From NCBI GenBank assembly GCA_945898105.1, contig CAMDHL010000055.1, positions 1 to 10,395 on the forward strand: a stretch of 10,395 bases of DNA. Reading direction: 5' to 3'. The notes under the pieces were generated by a model, which saw only the letters and a program-made list of their open reading frames with translations, was not told where the DNA came from and made no database searches. How positions within the stretch are numbered: position 1 is the stretch's first letter; each line of letters begins with the position of its first letter. A program made the translations under genes and the position numbers. Shown one piece after another: positions 1 to 6,665 of this stretch. The DNA is from Comamonas sp. lk. Lineage in GTDB: Bacteria; Pseudomonadota; Gammaproteobacteria; Burkholderiales; Burkholderiaceae_C.

Positions 1-590
1 GCGGCGGTATTTATAGCCACAAAAGGCCCACTGGCGCGCGGCGAATGCTTGTGTAAAGCGCGCGCCACCAGTTCTTTTCCAGAGCCGGATTCACCGGTAA
101 TCATGACGGTCACATTGCTTTGGCTAAGGCGACCGATAGCACGGAAAACGTCTTGCATGGCGGGTGCTTGCCCCAGCATTTCAGGCGTTTCGCCCATGCG
201 TTCCTCGGCAAACTCCTCGCGCTGACTCTCCTGTACGGCCCGGCGTATGAGTTCAATCGCTTTGGGCAGATCAAAAGGTTTGGGCAGGTACTCAAACGCG
301 CCGCCCTGAAATGCGCTTACCGCGCTATCCAGATCGGAAAACGCGGTCATGATGATGACCGGTAAGCCCGGGTGTTTGGCCTTGACCTTGTCCAGCAAAT
401 CCAGACCAGAACCGCCGGGCATGCGGATGTCGCTAACCAATATCTGCGGCACCTCATCGTCGCTACTTAAGGCTGCCAGCACGTCGCGGGCATTAGAAAA
501 ACTTCGCGTAGGCAACTGCTCACGCAATAAGGCTTTCTCCAGAACAAAGCGAATGGACTGGTCATCGTCTACGATCCAAATCGGCTTCAT
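1..590 (-). CDS. ntrC: Nitrogen regulation response regulator NtrC (NR-I), partial
   Basis: This is the N-terminal 196 codons of the sigma-54-dependent activator NtrC; the gene runs off the left edge, so the rest of the AAA+ domain and the DNA-binding Fis-type domain are not visible. The start ATG is at 590-588, 26 bp after the ntrB stop, with only a weak purine stretch as ribosome binding site. The receiver domain covers residues 1-120: the acidic cluster D8-D10, the phospho-acceptor D54 in LVSDIRMPG, T82 in the MTAFSD motif and K104 in the PKPFD motif. A linker follows, then the start of the AAA+ domain, with Walker A GESGSGKE at residues 166-173. Residue numbering matches enteric NtrC almost exactly. 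By family knowledge, NtrB phosphorylates D54 when nitrogen is scarce, and the protein oligomerises and activates sigma-54 promoters such as the one found upstream of glnA here. Confidence 0.97.
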   Translation of the reverse strand, partial: MKPIWIVDDDQSIRFVLEKALLREQLPTRSFSNARDVLAALSSDDEVPQILVSDIRMPGGSGLDLLDKVKAKHPGLPVIIMTAFSDLDSAVSAFQGGAFEYLPKPFDLPKAIELIRRAVQESQREEFAEERMGETPEMLGQAPAMQDVFRAIGRLSQSNVTVMITGESGSGKELVARALHKHSPRASGPFVAINTA

Positions 591-616
591 CGGTGTGCTT
601 TCTACTCTGGTTCCAA

Positions 617-1675
617 CTAGGGTAAAGGGATCAATATCTTGAAATCCGTGCGACCCGGCAGGCTATCGACCTCGATCTGGCCAGGGTGCTGTTGTACAAA
701 GGTTTGCGCCAATGTCAGCCCCAAGCCTGAGCCGCCGTCTCTCCCCGATACCAATGGGTAGAAGATGCGGTCCTTGATCGAATCGGGTACACCCGGTCCG
801 TTGTCTATGACATGCAATTCCAGTGCCAGTCTGTATCGCATTTTTCCGAAGGTTACCTGCCGTGCAATGCGGGTACAAAAAGTCAGTTGCGCATCGCCGT
901 GCGCAATACGCTCGGCCAGCGCCTGGCAAGCGTTGTGGGCGATATTGAGCACAGTTTGAATCAACTGCTCCACGTCGCCTCGAAACTCCGGAATGGAAAT
1001 ATCGTAATCGCGCACTACGCGCAAGCCCTTGGGAAACTCGGCCACGATGAGCGAGCGCACACGCTCACACACTTCGTGGATATTGACATCACCCACCATG
1101 TGCGCGCGGCGGTGCGGAGCAAGTAATCGGTCCACCAGGGTTTGCAGGCGATCTGCCTCGCGGATGATGACCTGGGTGTATTCACTCAAACCGCTGGCCG
1201 CGATTTCCATTTCCAGCAATTGCGCCGCGCCGCGTATGCCACCCAGCGGGTTTTTAATTTCATGCGCCAGGTTGCGTATAAGTTCCTTGTTGGCCAAGGC
1301 CTGCTCGGCCAGACGCTCTTCGCGGTCCTGGCGAGTTTGTTGCTCTTGCGGAACCAATTCCACTACGAAATGCGTACGATCCTCGGCATCGGTAACGATC
1401 ACATGCACCGGCAATACATCCTGACCGTTGCGCCGCAAAAACCCGTCGTAACGAAAGGCGGCAAATGCATTGTGCGAGGCTCCCCCAAGGGCTTCGTGCA
1501 GAGCGGCCGGCTCGGTGAACGCCTCGGCCAAACTAGCACCAACAATGGCACGGCGCGAAATGCCCAGCGCATCTTCCAATGCGGAATTTGAAAACACCAC
1601 CTTAGCGTCGGCCTGCACCACCGCGAGCAGACTGGCCAGCAGATCAAAGCTTTGGTAGTGCGTTGCGTCAGGCAT
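617..1675 (-). CDS. ntrB: Nitrogen sensor histidine kinase/phosphatase NtrB (NR-II)
   Basis: The product is a 352-residue soluble two-component kinase with no membrane segments, as in NtrB of enterics. A PAS domain lies at about residues 8-110. The dimerisation/phosphotransfer H-box LAHEIKNPLGG follows, with phospho-acceptor H138 (H139 in E. coli). Next come the N-box around N248 (NIAHNACQAL), the G1 box DNGPGV at 291-296 and the G2 box GSGLGL at 315-320, so all catalytic elements are present. By family knowledge it phosphorylates NtrC and, when bound by PII (GlnB), dephosphorylates it, reporting the glutamine/2-oxoglutarate balance. The start ATG at 1675 lies only 3 bp after the stop of the DUF4124 gene and has no good Shine-Dalgarno, which suggests translational coupling to that gene. 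ntrC follows after 26 bp, so the three are probably one transcript. Confidence 0.96.
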   Translation of the reverse strand: MPDATHYQSFDLLASLLAVVQADAKVVFSNSALEDALGISRRAIVGASLAEAFTEPAALHEALGGASHNAFAAFRYDGFLRRNGQDVLPVHVIVTDAEDRTHFVVELVPQEQQTRQDREERLAEQALANKELIRNLAHEIKNPLGGIRGAAQLLEMEIAASGLSEYTQVIIREADRLQTLVDRLLAPHRRAHMVGDVNIHEVCERVRSLIVAEFPKGLRVVRDYDISIPEFRGDVEQLIQTVLNIAHNACQALAERIAHGDAQLTFCTRIARQVTFGKMRYRLALELHVIDNGPGVPDSIKDRIFYPLVSGRDGGSGLGLTLAQTFVQQHPGQIEVDSLPGRTDFKILIPLP

Positions 1676-1678
1676 TTT

Positions 1679-2170
1679 TTACTGCGCGGTGGCGACACCG
1701 CCTGGCAAACGACCTATTTCGCGCCGCAGGCTGGTAATGTCAGCCTCGGTTCTATCTAGTCGGGCTTTCAACTCTGCTTTGCGGTCTTGGTATTTTGGGT
1801 TATCACGCGATTCGGAGCTCAGCTTTTCCGGCTCGCCGCCGTTGTATTCCTGCTTGATCAAAACCAACTGCGTTTGCGCTTTCTTTAGCTCCGCTTCCAA
1901 AATGGTGCGGGACTCTATATCTTTGACGCGCTGCGCGGGGGCATCCTGGCGCACTGCCGGACGCGCAACTTTACTGCTGGACCCTTTTTCGGCTGGCACC
2001 ACGGTCACATTGCCGGTGGTGATCAGCGTGCAAGTCTTTTCCTGGGCGCGGGTAACGATATTGGTGTATTCATTCCCGCAGCGATAGATACGGTCTTGCG
2101 CGTACACGCCGCTGCCCGCCAGCGCGATCAAAAGCCATAAGCAGTAGGGGAAAAGTAATTTACGTGTCAT
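1679..2170 (-). CDS. Secreted DUF4124-like protein with C-terminal coiled coil
   Basis: The product is 163 residues and its function is unknown. A signal peptide covers residues 1-24 (MTRK, then a hydrophobic core, then a GVYA cleavage site before Q25). After it comes a short DUF4124-like segment, DRIYRCGNEYTN, with C31 and C47 able to form a disulfide. A low-complexity linker rich in A/P/Q follows. From about residue 83 to 153 a charged helical stretch with heptad-like leucine/isoleucine spacing looks like a coiled coil. I chose the ATG at 2170 because it gives a clean signal peptide; the frame stays open upstream to 2311, but that extension would run through the terminator hairpin and overlap the glnA end. 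The Shine-Dalgarno is poor. The gene sits between glnA and ntrB, only 3 bp from ntrB, so it probably shares their transcript. It may be a periplasmic structural or stress protein, but nothing in the sequence fixes a role. Confidence 0.85.
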   Translation of the reverse strand: MTRKLLFPYCLWLLIALAGSGVYAQDRIYRCGNEYTNIVTRAQEKTCTLITTGNVTVVPAEKGSSSKVARPAVRQDAPAQRVKDIESRTILEAELKKAQTQLVLIKQEYNGGEPEKLSSESRDNPKYQDRKAELKARLDRTEADITSLRREIGRLPGGVATAQ

Positions 2171-2183
2171 GAGGCGATTCAAT

Positions 2184-2209
2184 AAAAAAGACGGCCGTAG
2201 CCGTCTTTT
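2184..2209 (-). terminator. Intrinsic terminator after glnA
   Basis: On the minus strand a perfect 10-bp stem (AAAAGACGGC paired with GCCGTCTTTT) closes on a TACG loop, giving the extra-stable C(UACG)G tetraloop class. Six T residues and then ATT follow. It lies about 80 bp after the glnA stop and 13 bp before the start codon of the DUF4124 gene. The A-rich 5' arm means the plus-strand reading also has a short T run, so it may be bidirectional. Confidence 0.9.
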
Positions 2210-2288
2210 AGTACGAGGCCTTGCGACACCACCAGCAGGAATGCAAGCGGTTGCCTGCAAGCCTGCCTGGTAAGCCGCGAAGACAGCA

Positions 2289-3704
2289 TCAGAGCGAATA
2301 GTACATATCAAATTCGATAGGATGGGTGGCCTGGCGCAGACGCGTCACTTCGCCCATTTTGAGTTCGATGTAGGCTTCGAGCATGCTCTCGGTGAACACG
2401 CCGCCCTTGGTCAGGAAGGCGTGGTCGGCAGCGAGGCAGTCCAGCGCCTGGTCCAAGCTGTGGCAGACGGTCGGGACCAAAGCGTCCTCTTCCGGTGGTA
2501 GGTGGTAGAGGTCTTTGGTAGCAGCCTCGCCGGGATGGATCTTGTTCTCTACGCCGTCCAGACCCGCCATCATTAAGGCCGCGAAGCCCAGGTAGGGGTT
2601 CATCAGTGGATCGGGGAAACGTGCCTCGATGCGGCGGCCCTTGGGGTTCGCCACAAAGGGGATGCGAATCGATGCGGAGCGGTTACGCGACGAATAAGCC
2701 AACTTGACCGGCGCCTCGTAGCCGGGAACCAAACGCTTGTAGCTGTTGGTGCCTGGATTGGTGATCGCATTGAGTGCGCGCGCGTGCTTGATGATGCCGC
2801 CGATGTAATACAGCGCGAAATCAGACAAACCAGCATAGCCGTCACCGGCGAACAGGTTTTTGCCGTCTTTCCAGATGGACTGGTGCACGTGCATGCCCGA
2901 GCCGTTGTCGCCAACGATAGGCTTGGGCATAAATGTGGCCGTTTTGCCAAAATTGTGGGCCACGTTTTGGACCACATATTTCAGGATCTGGGTCCAGTCG
3001 GCGCGTTGCACCAATGTGCTGAACTTGGTGCCAATTTCGTTTTGACCGGCGCCGGCCACTTCGTGGTGGAAGACCTCTACTGGAATACCCAAAGACTCCA
3101 GAATCAGCGACATTTCTGCGCGCATGTCCTGGGTGCTGTCCACTGGAGGCACAGGGAAATAACCGCCCTTGACGGTCGGGCGGTGGCCTTTGTTACCGCC
3201 GTCCATGGTCTTGCCGCTGTTCCAGGGCGCTTCTGCTTCATCGATTTTGAAGAAAGTGCCCGACATATCTGTGTTCCAGCGCACGTCGTCAAAAATGAAG
3301 AACTCAGGCTCGGGACCGAAGAAGGCAGTATCACCAATGCCTGAGGCTTTGAGGTAAGCCTCTGCGCGCTTGGCGATGGAGCGGGGGTCGCGGTCATAAG
3401 CTTTACCGTCGCTAGGCTCGACCACGTCGCAGCTCATAAACAGGGTGGTCTCTTCAAAAAACGGGTCAATATTGGCGGTATTGGCATCGGGCATCAGTTG
3501 CATGTCAGAGGCTTCAATGCCCTTCCAACCGGCGATCGACGAGCCGTCAAAGGCGTGGCCGGATGTGAACTTGTCTTCATCAAAATGCGAGATCGGCACG
3601 GTCACGTGCTGCTCTTTACCACGGGTATCGGTGAAGCGGAAGTCAACAAACTTGACTTCATTCTCTTTCACCATCTTCATCACATCTGCGACGGTCTTGG
3701 CCAT
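2289..3704 (-). CDS. glnA: Glutamine synthetase type I (GSI-beta, adenylylated form)
   Basis: The product is 471 residues, the usual length for bacterial dodecameric glutamine synthetase, which makes glutamine from glutamate, ammonia and ATP in the cytoplasm. Visible signatures are FDGSSIAGW at 52-60, the metal-binding EPEFF block at 132-136, the flexible-loop and ammonia-site region [11 protein letters not shown] at 218-228, MHVHQS at 271-276, [16 protein letters not shown] at 317-332 and IEARFPDP at 359-366. The adenylylation site is Y400 in [10 protein letters not shown], equivalent to Tyr397 of the enteric enzyme, so activity is expected to be controlled by GlnE. The start at 3704 is fixed by a strong AGGAG with 6-nt spacing; an in-frame start six codons further out would lie upstream of that Shine-Dalgarno. 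Transcription is very probably driven by the NtrC/sigma-54 promoter upstream, and the main transcript should end at the terminator at 2184-2209. Confidence 0.99.
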   Translation of the reverse strand: MAKTVADVMKMVKENEVKFVDFRFTDTRGKEQHVTVPISHFDEDKFTSGHAFDGSSIAGWKGIEASDMQLMPDANTANIDPFFEETTLFMSCDVVEPSDGKAYDRDPRSIAKRAEAYLKASGIGDTAFFGPEPEFFIFDDVRWNTDMSGTFFKIDEAEAPWNSGKTMDGGNKGHRPTVKGGYFPVPPVDSTQDMRAEMSLILESLGIPVEVFHHEVAGAGQNEIGTKFSTLVQRADWTQILKYVVQNVAHNFGKTATFMPKPIVGDNGSGMHVHQSIWKDGKNLFAGDGYAGLSDFALYYIGGIIKHARALNAITNPGTNSYKRLVPGYEAPVKLAYSSRNRSASIRIPFVANPKGRRIEARFPDPLMNPYLGFAALMMAGLDGVENKIHPGEAATKDLYHLPPEEDALVPTVCHSLDQALDCLAADHAFLTKGGVFTESMLEAYIELKMGEVTRLRQATHPIEFDMYYSL

Positions 3705-3710
3705 CAAATA

Positions 3711-3715
3711 CTCCT
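3711..3715 (-). promoter_or_regulatory. Shine-Dalgarno of glnA
   Basis: AGGAG on the minus strand, 6 nt before the ATG at 3704. It decides the glnA start and rules out the upstream in-frame initiation codon. Confidence 0.9.
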
Positions 3716-3754
3716 GTTGCACGGTTGTAAAAAAAGGGATTGCTTGCGAGTTGT

Positions 3755-3770
3755 CGCAGTTTTTATGCCA
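3755..3770 (-). promoter_or_regulatory. Sigma-54 (RpoN) promoter of glnA
   Basis: On the minus strand TGGCATAAAAACTGCG fits the -24/-12 consensus TGGCAC-N5-TTGC with the invariant GG-N10-GC spacing: GG at 3769-3768 and GC at 3757-3756. Transcription would start near 3744, giving a leader of about 40 nt before the glnA ATG. Two NtrC palindromes about 110-130 bp upstream support the call. Confidence 0.85.
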
Positions 3771-3865
3771 GCGGGTTGCTTCACACAGAAAACGCTATCT
3801 CCGCCCTACATTCTGCCTTGTGCTTGAAAACACTTTGTCCGAGCGCGGTGCAGAGGTTTTTCGTA

Positions 3866-3882
3866 TGCACCTATAAAGTGCA
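3866..3882 (-). promoter_or_regulatory. NtrC binding site, promoter-proximal
   Basis: A 17-bp palindrome, TGCACTTTATAGGTGCA on the minus strand, with perfect TGCAC/GTGCA arms, matches the known NtrC site pattern TGCACC-N5-GGTGCA. Its centre is about 130 bp upstream of the predicted sigma-54 start. It sits 21 bp (two helical turns) from the second site, on the same DNA face, as expected for cooperative binding by an NtrC enhancer. Confidence 0.88.
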
Positions 3883-3898
3883 TTATTGCACCACTTAA
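3870..3898 (-). promoter_or_regulatory. Possible weak sigma-70 promoter overlapping NtrC sites
   Basis: On the minus strand TTAAGT and TATAGG are separated by 17 bp inside the two NtrC palindromes. The boxes match the consensus only at 3 of 6 and 4 of 6 positions. The layout mirrors enteric glnAp1, a basal promoter repressed by bound NtrC, and that analogy is the main reason for listing it. Confidence 0.25.
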
Positions 3899-3903
3899 GT
3901 GCA
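3887..3903 (-). promoter_or_regulatory. NtrC binding site, promoter-distal
   Basis: A 17-bp palindrome, TGCACTTAAGTGGTGCA on the minus strand, is the better match of the two to the NtrC consensus (TGCAC arm and TGGTGCA arm). Together with the neighbouring site it forms the putative enhancer of glnA. It lies only 26 bp beyond the stop codon of the cinA-like gene. Confidence 0.88.
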
Positions 3904-3928
3904 TTTTTGGGATTGGTAGGCGTTTTTG

Positions 3929-4738
3929 CTATCTGCGCACCAATTCAGGGCCTAGGTCAGCGCCAAACGCTGCCAAGCCCCTTTTCAGTGTTTCAAAGGC
4001 TGGGCCTGCCGCCTCGGGCGCTCCCTTGACGCCCAATTCAATGTGCCTTCCGTATTGCGGATGATCCACACTGGGCAAGCTAAAGACTTTGACCGGGTGA
4101 TTGTCCTGCACGCTTTGCATCAATGGCGTAAGCGTTGCCTCCATAGCACCCATCACAATGACCGACAGCTCCACATGCGCATCCTGCGTAAAGTGAGTGC
4201 GGTAATTGGTGTCGAGCACCCACTCCATCATCGGCCAGGCCATCACCGGGAAGCCGGGCACGAAGTGCACCGCCCCATCGCCTTGCCCTTGGCAACTGAA
4301 TCCGGCAATCTTGTTATACGGGTTGGGAATCAAACTCGCGCCTTGGGGGAAACGCCCCATCTCCAGTCGGTGGACGTTGTCCTCACGATTCGGATCATAG
4401 GTATGCCCATTTTCCAGTGCGATGTCGCGCATCCGCTCCAAGATGAGCGCATGGGCACCCGGATGCAATTCCAGCGGCAGCCCAAGGGCCGCTGCGGCAC
4501 ATTGACGGGTATGGTCGTCGGGCGTGGCACCGATGCCACCAAAAGAAAAAACGACATCGCTGCTGCCAAAGGCCTCGGCCAGCGATGCCGTAATGCGCTG
4601 GGGGTCGTCAGCCAGGTAATGGGCGTAGGCGACCTGCAGGCCGCGATTGCCTAGAAGCTCTATGGCTTTAGCGAGGTGTTTATCCGCGCGCTTACCGGAG
4701 AGTATTTCATCGCCAATGATGATGATGCCAAAGTTCAT
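3929..4738 (-). CDS. CinA-type molybdopterin-binding domain protein (COG1058)
   Basis: The product is 269 residues and consists of the MoCF-like (MogA/MoeA/CinA N-terminal) fold only; the C-terminal nicotinamide-nucleotide amidase (PncC) domain of full-length CinA is absent. Visible motifs are MNFGIIIIGDEILSG at residues 1-15, FSFGGIGATPDDHT at 65-78 (the GG-G-T-DD phosphate/pterin-binding signature), IPNPYNKIAGF at 137-147 and FVPGFPVMAW at 159-168. Relatives of the CinA N-terminal domain act as ADP-ribose or CoA pyrophosphatases, but whether this shorter form does so is inference; databases usually call it competence/damage-inducible protein A or a molybdopterin-binding protein. The start at 4738 lies 7 bp after the EI24 gene stop and lacks a Shine-Dalgarno, which suggests coupling. 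A start 13 codons upstream would overlap the EI24 gene. It is the last gene of the run before glnA. Confidence 0.88.
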   Translation of the reverse strand: MNFGIIIIGDEILSGKRADKHLAKAIELLGNRGLQVAYAHYLADDPQRITASLAEAFGSSDVVFSFGGIGATPDDHTRQCAAAALGLPLELHPGAHALILERMRDIALENGHTYDPNREDNVHRLEMGRFPQGASLIPNPYNKIAGFSCQGQGDGAVHFVPGFPVMAWPMMEWVLDTNYRTHFTQDAHVELSVIVMGAMEATLTPLMQSVQDNHPVKVFSLPSVDHPQYGRHIELGVKGAPEAAGPAFETLKRGLAAFGADLGPELVRR

Positions 4739-4745
4739 GGATAAA

Positions 4746-5639
4746 TCATTTGGTGGTGGGCACTTCGATCGCGTCAACTATGTCTCCCAAAGGGAGTGCT
4801 TCCACTGGCGCTAGCGGGCGGTTGGGTACAAAAACTTCGGCCTCGTGTTGGGCGCGAAGCATCTGCAAGGCAGAAAGGCAAAAATGGATATACCAAAGTG
4901 ACGCAAATACAAATACCAGCGTATAAAGCCATACTGACAACGGTAACAACAAGGGCGCCATGGCAATGGCCATCAAACCCATAGACCACAACAAGCTAGG
5001 CGTGGCACCCAGAAAACCAACCACGAGGCCCATGGCTATGAGCGTCGGTTTGTGTGTAGCTAACAAGGTTTGCCTCTCGGCACTGCTGGCATGATCAGCC
5101 AAGGCGTCAAACGACATGACGCGGTAAGTCAGCCAGGCCCAAATCGCAGGTGGCAGGATCAACACCAGTGGCGGAACGATCCACATGGGTGCCGTAAGGA
5201 TGGTGGCGACCAGCGCAAGGGCAGAGGAAATCAGCGTCCAACCCACGCTCGCGACAAACGATGCCCCGTGGCGGCGCTCTAGCGTGGGAAAGCGCCGGGC
5301 CGCAACCATACGCACAAGCGCGGGCGTCATCATCGTCGAAACCAGTAAAACGGTACTCACCACAACTAAAGGCGTTAGCCCAACAATCAAGATCAAAGGT
5401 GCCAGCATTGTTTTGAGCGCGGGTAAGCCCACGGCTGCCAACCAAGCGGCCAAACTATTCACAAATACCGAGGCGTCCAGAAACGAAACCAAAGTTTCCT
5501 GCGCACTCTGCCAGAACAAATAAGCCAGCAAACCGGCAGCACCCATTGCTAGGAGCAAGGGCAAAAAAGACAGCAAGATAACCTTGGGATGCAGACAGTA
5601 CAAGACTGCCCGCCAAAAGGACGACAGCAGCAAACCCAT
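4746..5639 (-). CDS. EI24 domain (CysZ-like) inner-membrane protein
   Basis: The product is a 297-residue polytopic membrane protein of the EI24/CysZ family (PF07264). Hydrophobic segments lie at about residues 18-42, 72-108 (long, possibly re-entrant or paired), 132-155, 156-178, 203-228 and 231-260, with a cytoplasmic-looking charged tail after 265. The family motif YRVMSFDALADHAS follows the fourth segment. Family knowledge: E. coli CysZ imports sulfate, but many betaproteobacterial members have no assigned substrate, and there are no cysteine-biosynthesis genes here, so I do not call sulfate transport. The ATG at 5639 was chosen because a perfect AGGAGG lies 5 nt before it; an upstream in-frame TTG (5669) and ATG (5663) lie ahead of this Shine-Dalgarno. 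It is 7 bp from the cinA-like gene and 39 bp after the desaturase gene. Confidence 0.88.
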   Translation of the reverse strand: MGLLLSSFWRAVLYCLHPKVILLSFLPLLLAMGAAGLLAYLFWQSAQETLVSFLDASVFVNSLAAWLAAVGLPALKTMLAPLILIVGLTPLVVVSTVLLVSTMMTPALVRMVAARRFPTLERRHGASFVASVGWTLISSALALVATILTAPMWIVPPLVLILPPAIWAWLTYRVMSFDALADHASSAERQTLLATHKPTLIAMGLVVGFLGATPSLLWSMGLMAIAMAPLLLPLSVWLYTLVFVFASLWYIHFCLSALQMLRAQHEAEVFVPNRPLAPVEALPLGDIVDAIEVPTTK

Positions 5640-5644
5640 AGACG

Positions 5645-5650
5645 CCTCCT
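5645..5650 (-). promoter_or_regulatory. Shine-Dalgarno of the EI24 gene
   Basis: Perfect AGGAGG on the minus strand, 5 nt before the ATG at 5639. It is the strongest ribosome binding site in the five-gene run and fixes the start ten codons inside the longest reading frame. Confidence 0.85.
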
Positions 5651-5678
5651 TGGTTTCCGGCATTGTCAACCAGATGCG

Positions 5679-6653
5679 CTAGGCCCGACCGACCAGGCGC
5701 AAAACACCGCGCCACTGCTGAGACCAAAAGCCCCGTCCATAGTCCGCCCCCTGCTCAACCTGGTCACGCACGCCCGTGGCGGGATACGCCAAGGTGAAAT
5801 TGGCAGTTCCAAAGATCATGTCCCACCAAGGCAGCAATACGCCGAAGTTGCATCCTCCAAGTACCGGCGGCGACCCCGCAGGCCCGGTGGCAGGGCTTTC
5901 ATGGCCGATGCCAATGGCATGGTGCATGCGGTGAAAACGCGGACTCACCCACAGGCGTTCGCCGACACGGCCAAACCATAGGCGCAGATTGGCGTGCTGC
6001 AGGTTTTCGCTCAGTTGCATGATCGCCACCATCGCCACGAACTGACCCGGAGCCACGCCAATCAGGACCGCCAACAGCACAAAAAAGACATCATGCAGCA
6101 CATCGTCCAGCAGATGATTGCGGTTGTCGCTCCACATGGTCATCTGCCGCTGCGCATGGTGTAGGGCATGCAGCTTCCACCACCAATTGATTTGGTGCTG
6201 CGCGCGGTGAAACCAGTAGTTGAAAAAATCAAAAACCAACAGGTACAGCACAAAACTGACCATCGCGTCGCCGGTCACTGCGGGCCAGATATCGTCTAGA
6301 TGAAAAGTCGGCAGTCCCCAGACGCGCAGCGTCCCGATAGCAGCGTCCAAATACGGGTCAAGGGTGAAAAACAAAACTAGCCGGAATAGGCCCAAGCGGT
6401 GCAAAAGGGTATAAAAAATATCGGTTCGTATCGTAGCGGCGTCTAACACTGGCTCCACTGGACGCCAACGCTGCAACGGTCCGATGACCGTGAGCAATAC
6501 GGCGATTTCCAGCAAGCCCACTAGCAGCCACTCAGTCGCGCCAAATGCTTGGTCCAGATAGCCACCAAAGCCCATAGAAAAAACCAATGGTTGAACGCAG
6601 GCCTCGAATAGCCAGCCTTGCAGATTGGCCACCCAGTCAATCAATGTTTCCAT
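5679..6653 (-). CDS. Sterol desaturase / fatty acid hydroxylase family membrane enzyme
   Basis: The product is a 324-residue integral membrane di-iron enzyme of the fatty-acid-hydroxylase superfamily (PF04116). The histidine ligand set is complete: H149 and H153 (FHRAQH), H162, H165 and H166 (LHALHH), H220 (LQHANL), and H241, H244 and H245 (HRMHH). N180-H181 may add to the centre. Membrane segments are at about 41-60, 85-100, 130-147, 186-215 and around 270-280. The C-terminal NFGVLLPWWDMIFGT block is typical. The family hydroxylates or desaturates C-H bonds of lipids; bacterial substrates include hopanoid, sterol, carotenoid and alkyl-lipid types, and the actual substrate here is unknown. 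The ATG at 6653 follows the deacetylase stop by 12 bp, with no strong Shine-Dalgarno, so it is probably co-transcribed. Between HRMHH and the CNFG block is a Gly/Pro-rich stretch (251-268). Confidence 0.93.
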   Translation of the reverse strand: METLIDWVANLQGWLFEACVQPLVFSMGFGGYLDQAFGATEWLLVGLLEIAVLLTVIGPLQRWRPVEPVLDAATIRTDIFYTLLHRLGLFRLVLFFTLDPYLDAAIGTLRVWGLPTFHLDDIWPAVTGDAMVSFVLYLLVFDFFNYWFHRAQHQINWWWKLHALHHAQRQMTMWSDNRNHLLDDVLHDVFFVLLAVLIGVAPGQFVAMVAIMQLSENLQHANLRLWFGRVGERLWVSPRFHRMHHAIGIGHESPATGPAGSPPVLGGCNFGVLLPWWDMIFGTANFTLAYPATGVRDQVEQGADYGRGFWSQQWRGVLRLVGRA

Positions 6654-6665
6654 ACCAGTGCGTGT

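Noticed and set aside
2784..3344. 186-codon plus-strand open frame inside glnA
   Set aside because: It lies antisense to highly conserved GlnA catalytic segments and has no independent support.
3445..3876. 143-codon plus-strand open frame opposite the glnA 5' end and control region
   Set aside because: It runs antisense to conserved glnA codons and across the NtrC/sigma-54 elements; its translation shows no domain and no Shine-Dalgarno was evident.
3912..3944. Inverted repeat ATTGGTAGGC / GCGCACCAAT at the end of the cinA-like gene
   Set aside because: It overlaps the stop codon, has mismatches, a 13-nt loop and no T run on the minus strand, so I do not call it a terminator.
4043..4654. 203-codon plus-strand open frame opposite the cinA-like gene
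   Set aside because: The minus-strand frame has clear CinA motifs; the antisense translation is His/Arg-rich without recognisable structure, typical of shadow frames.
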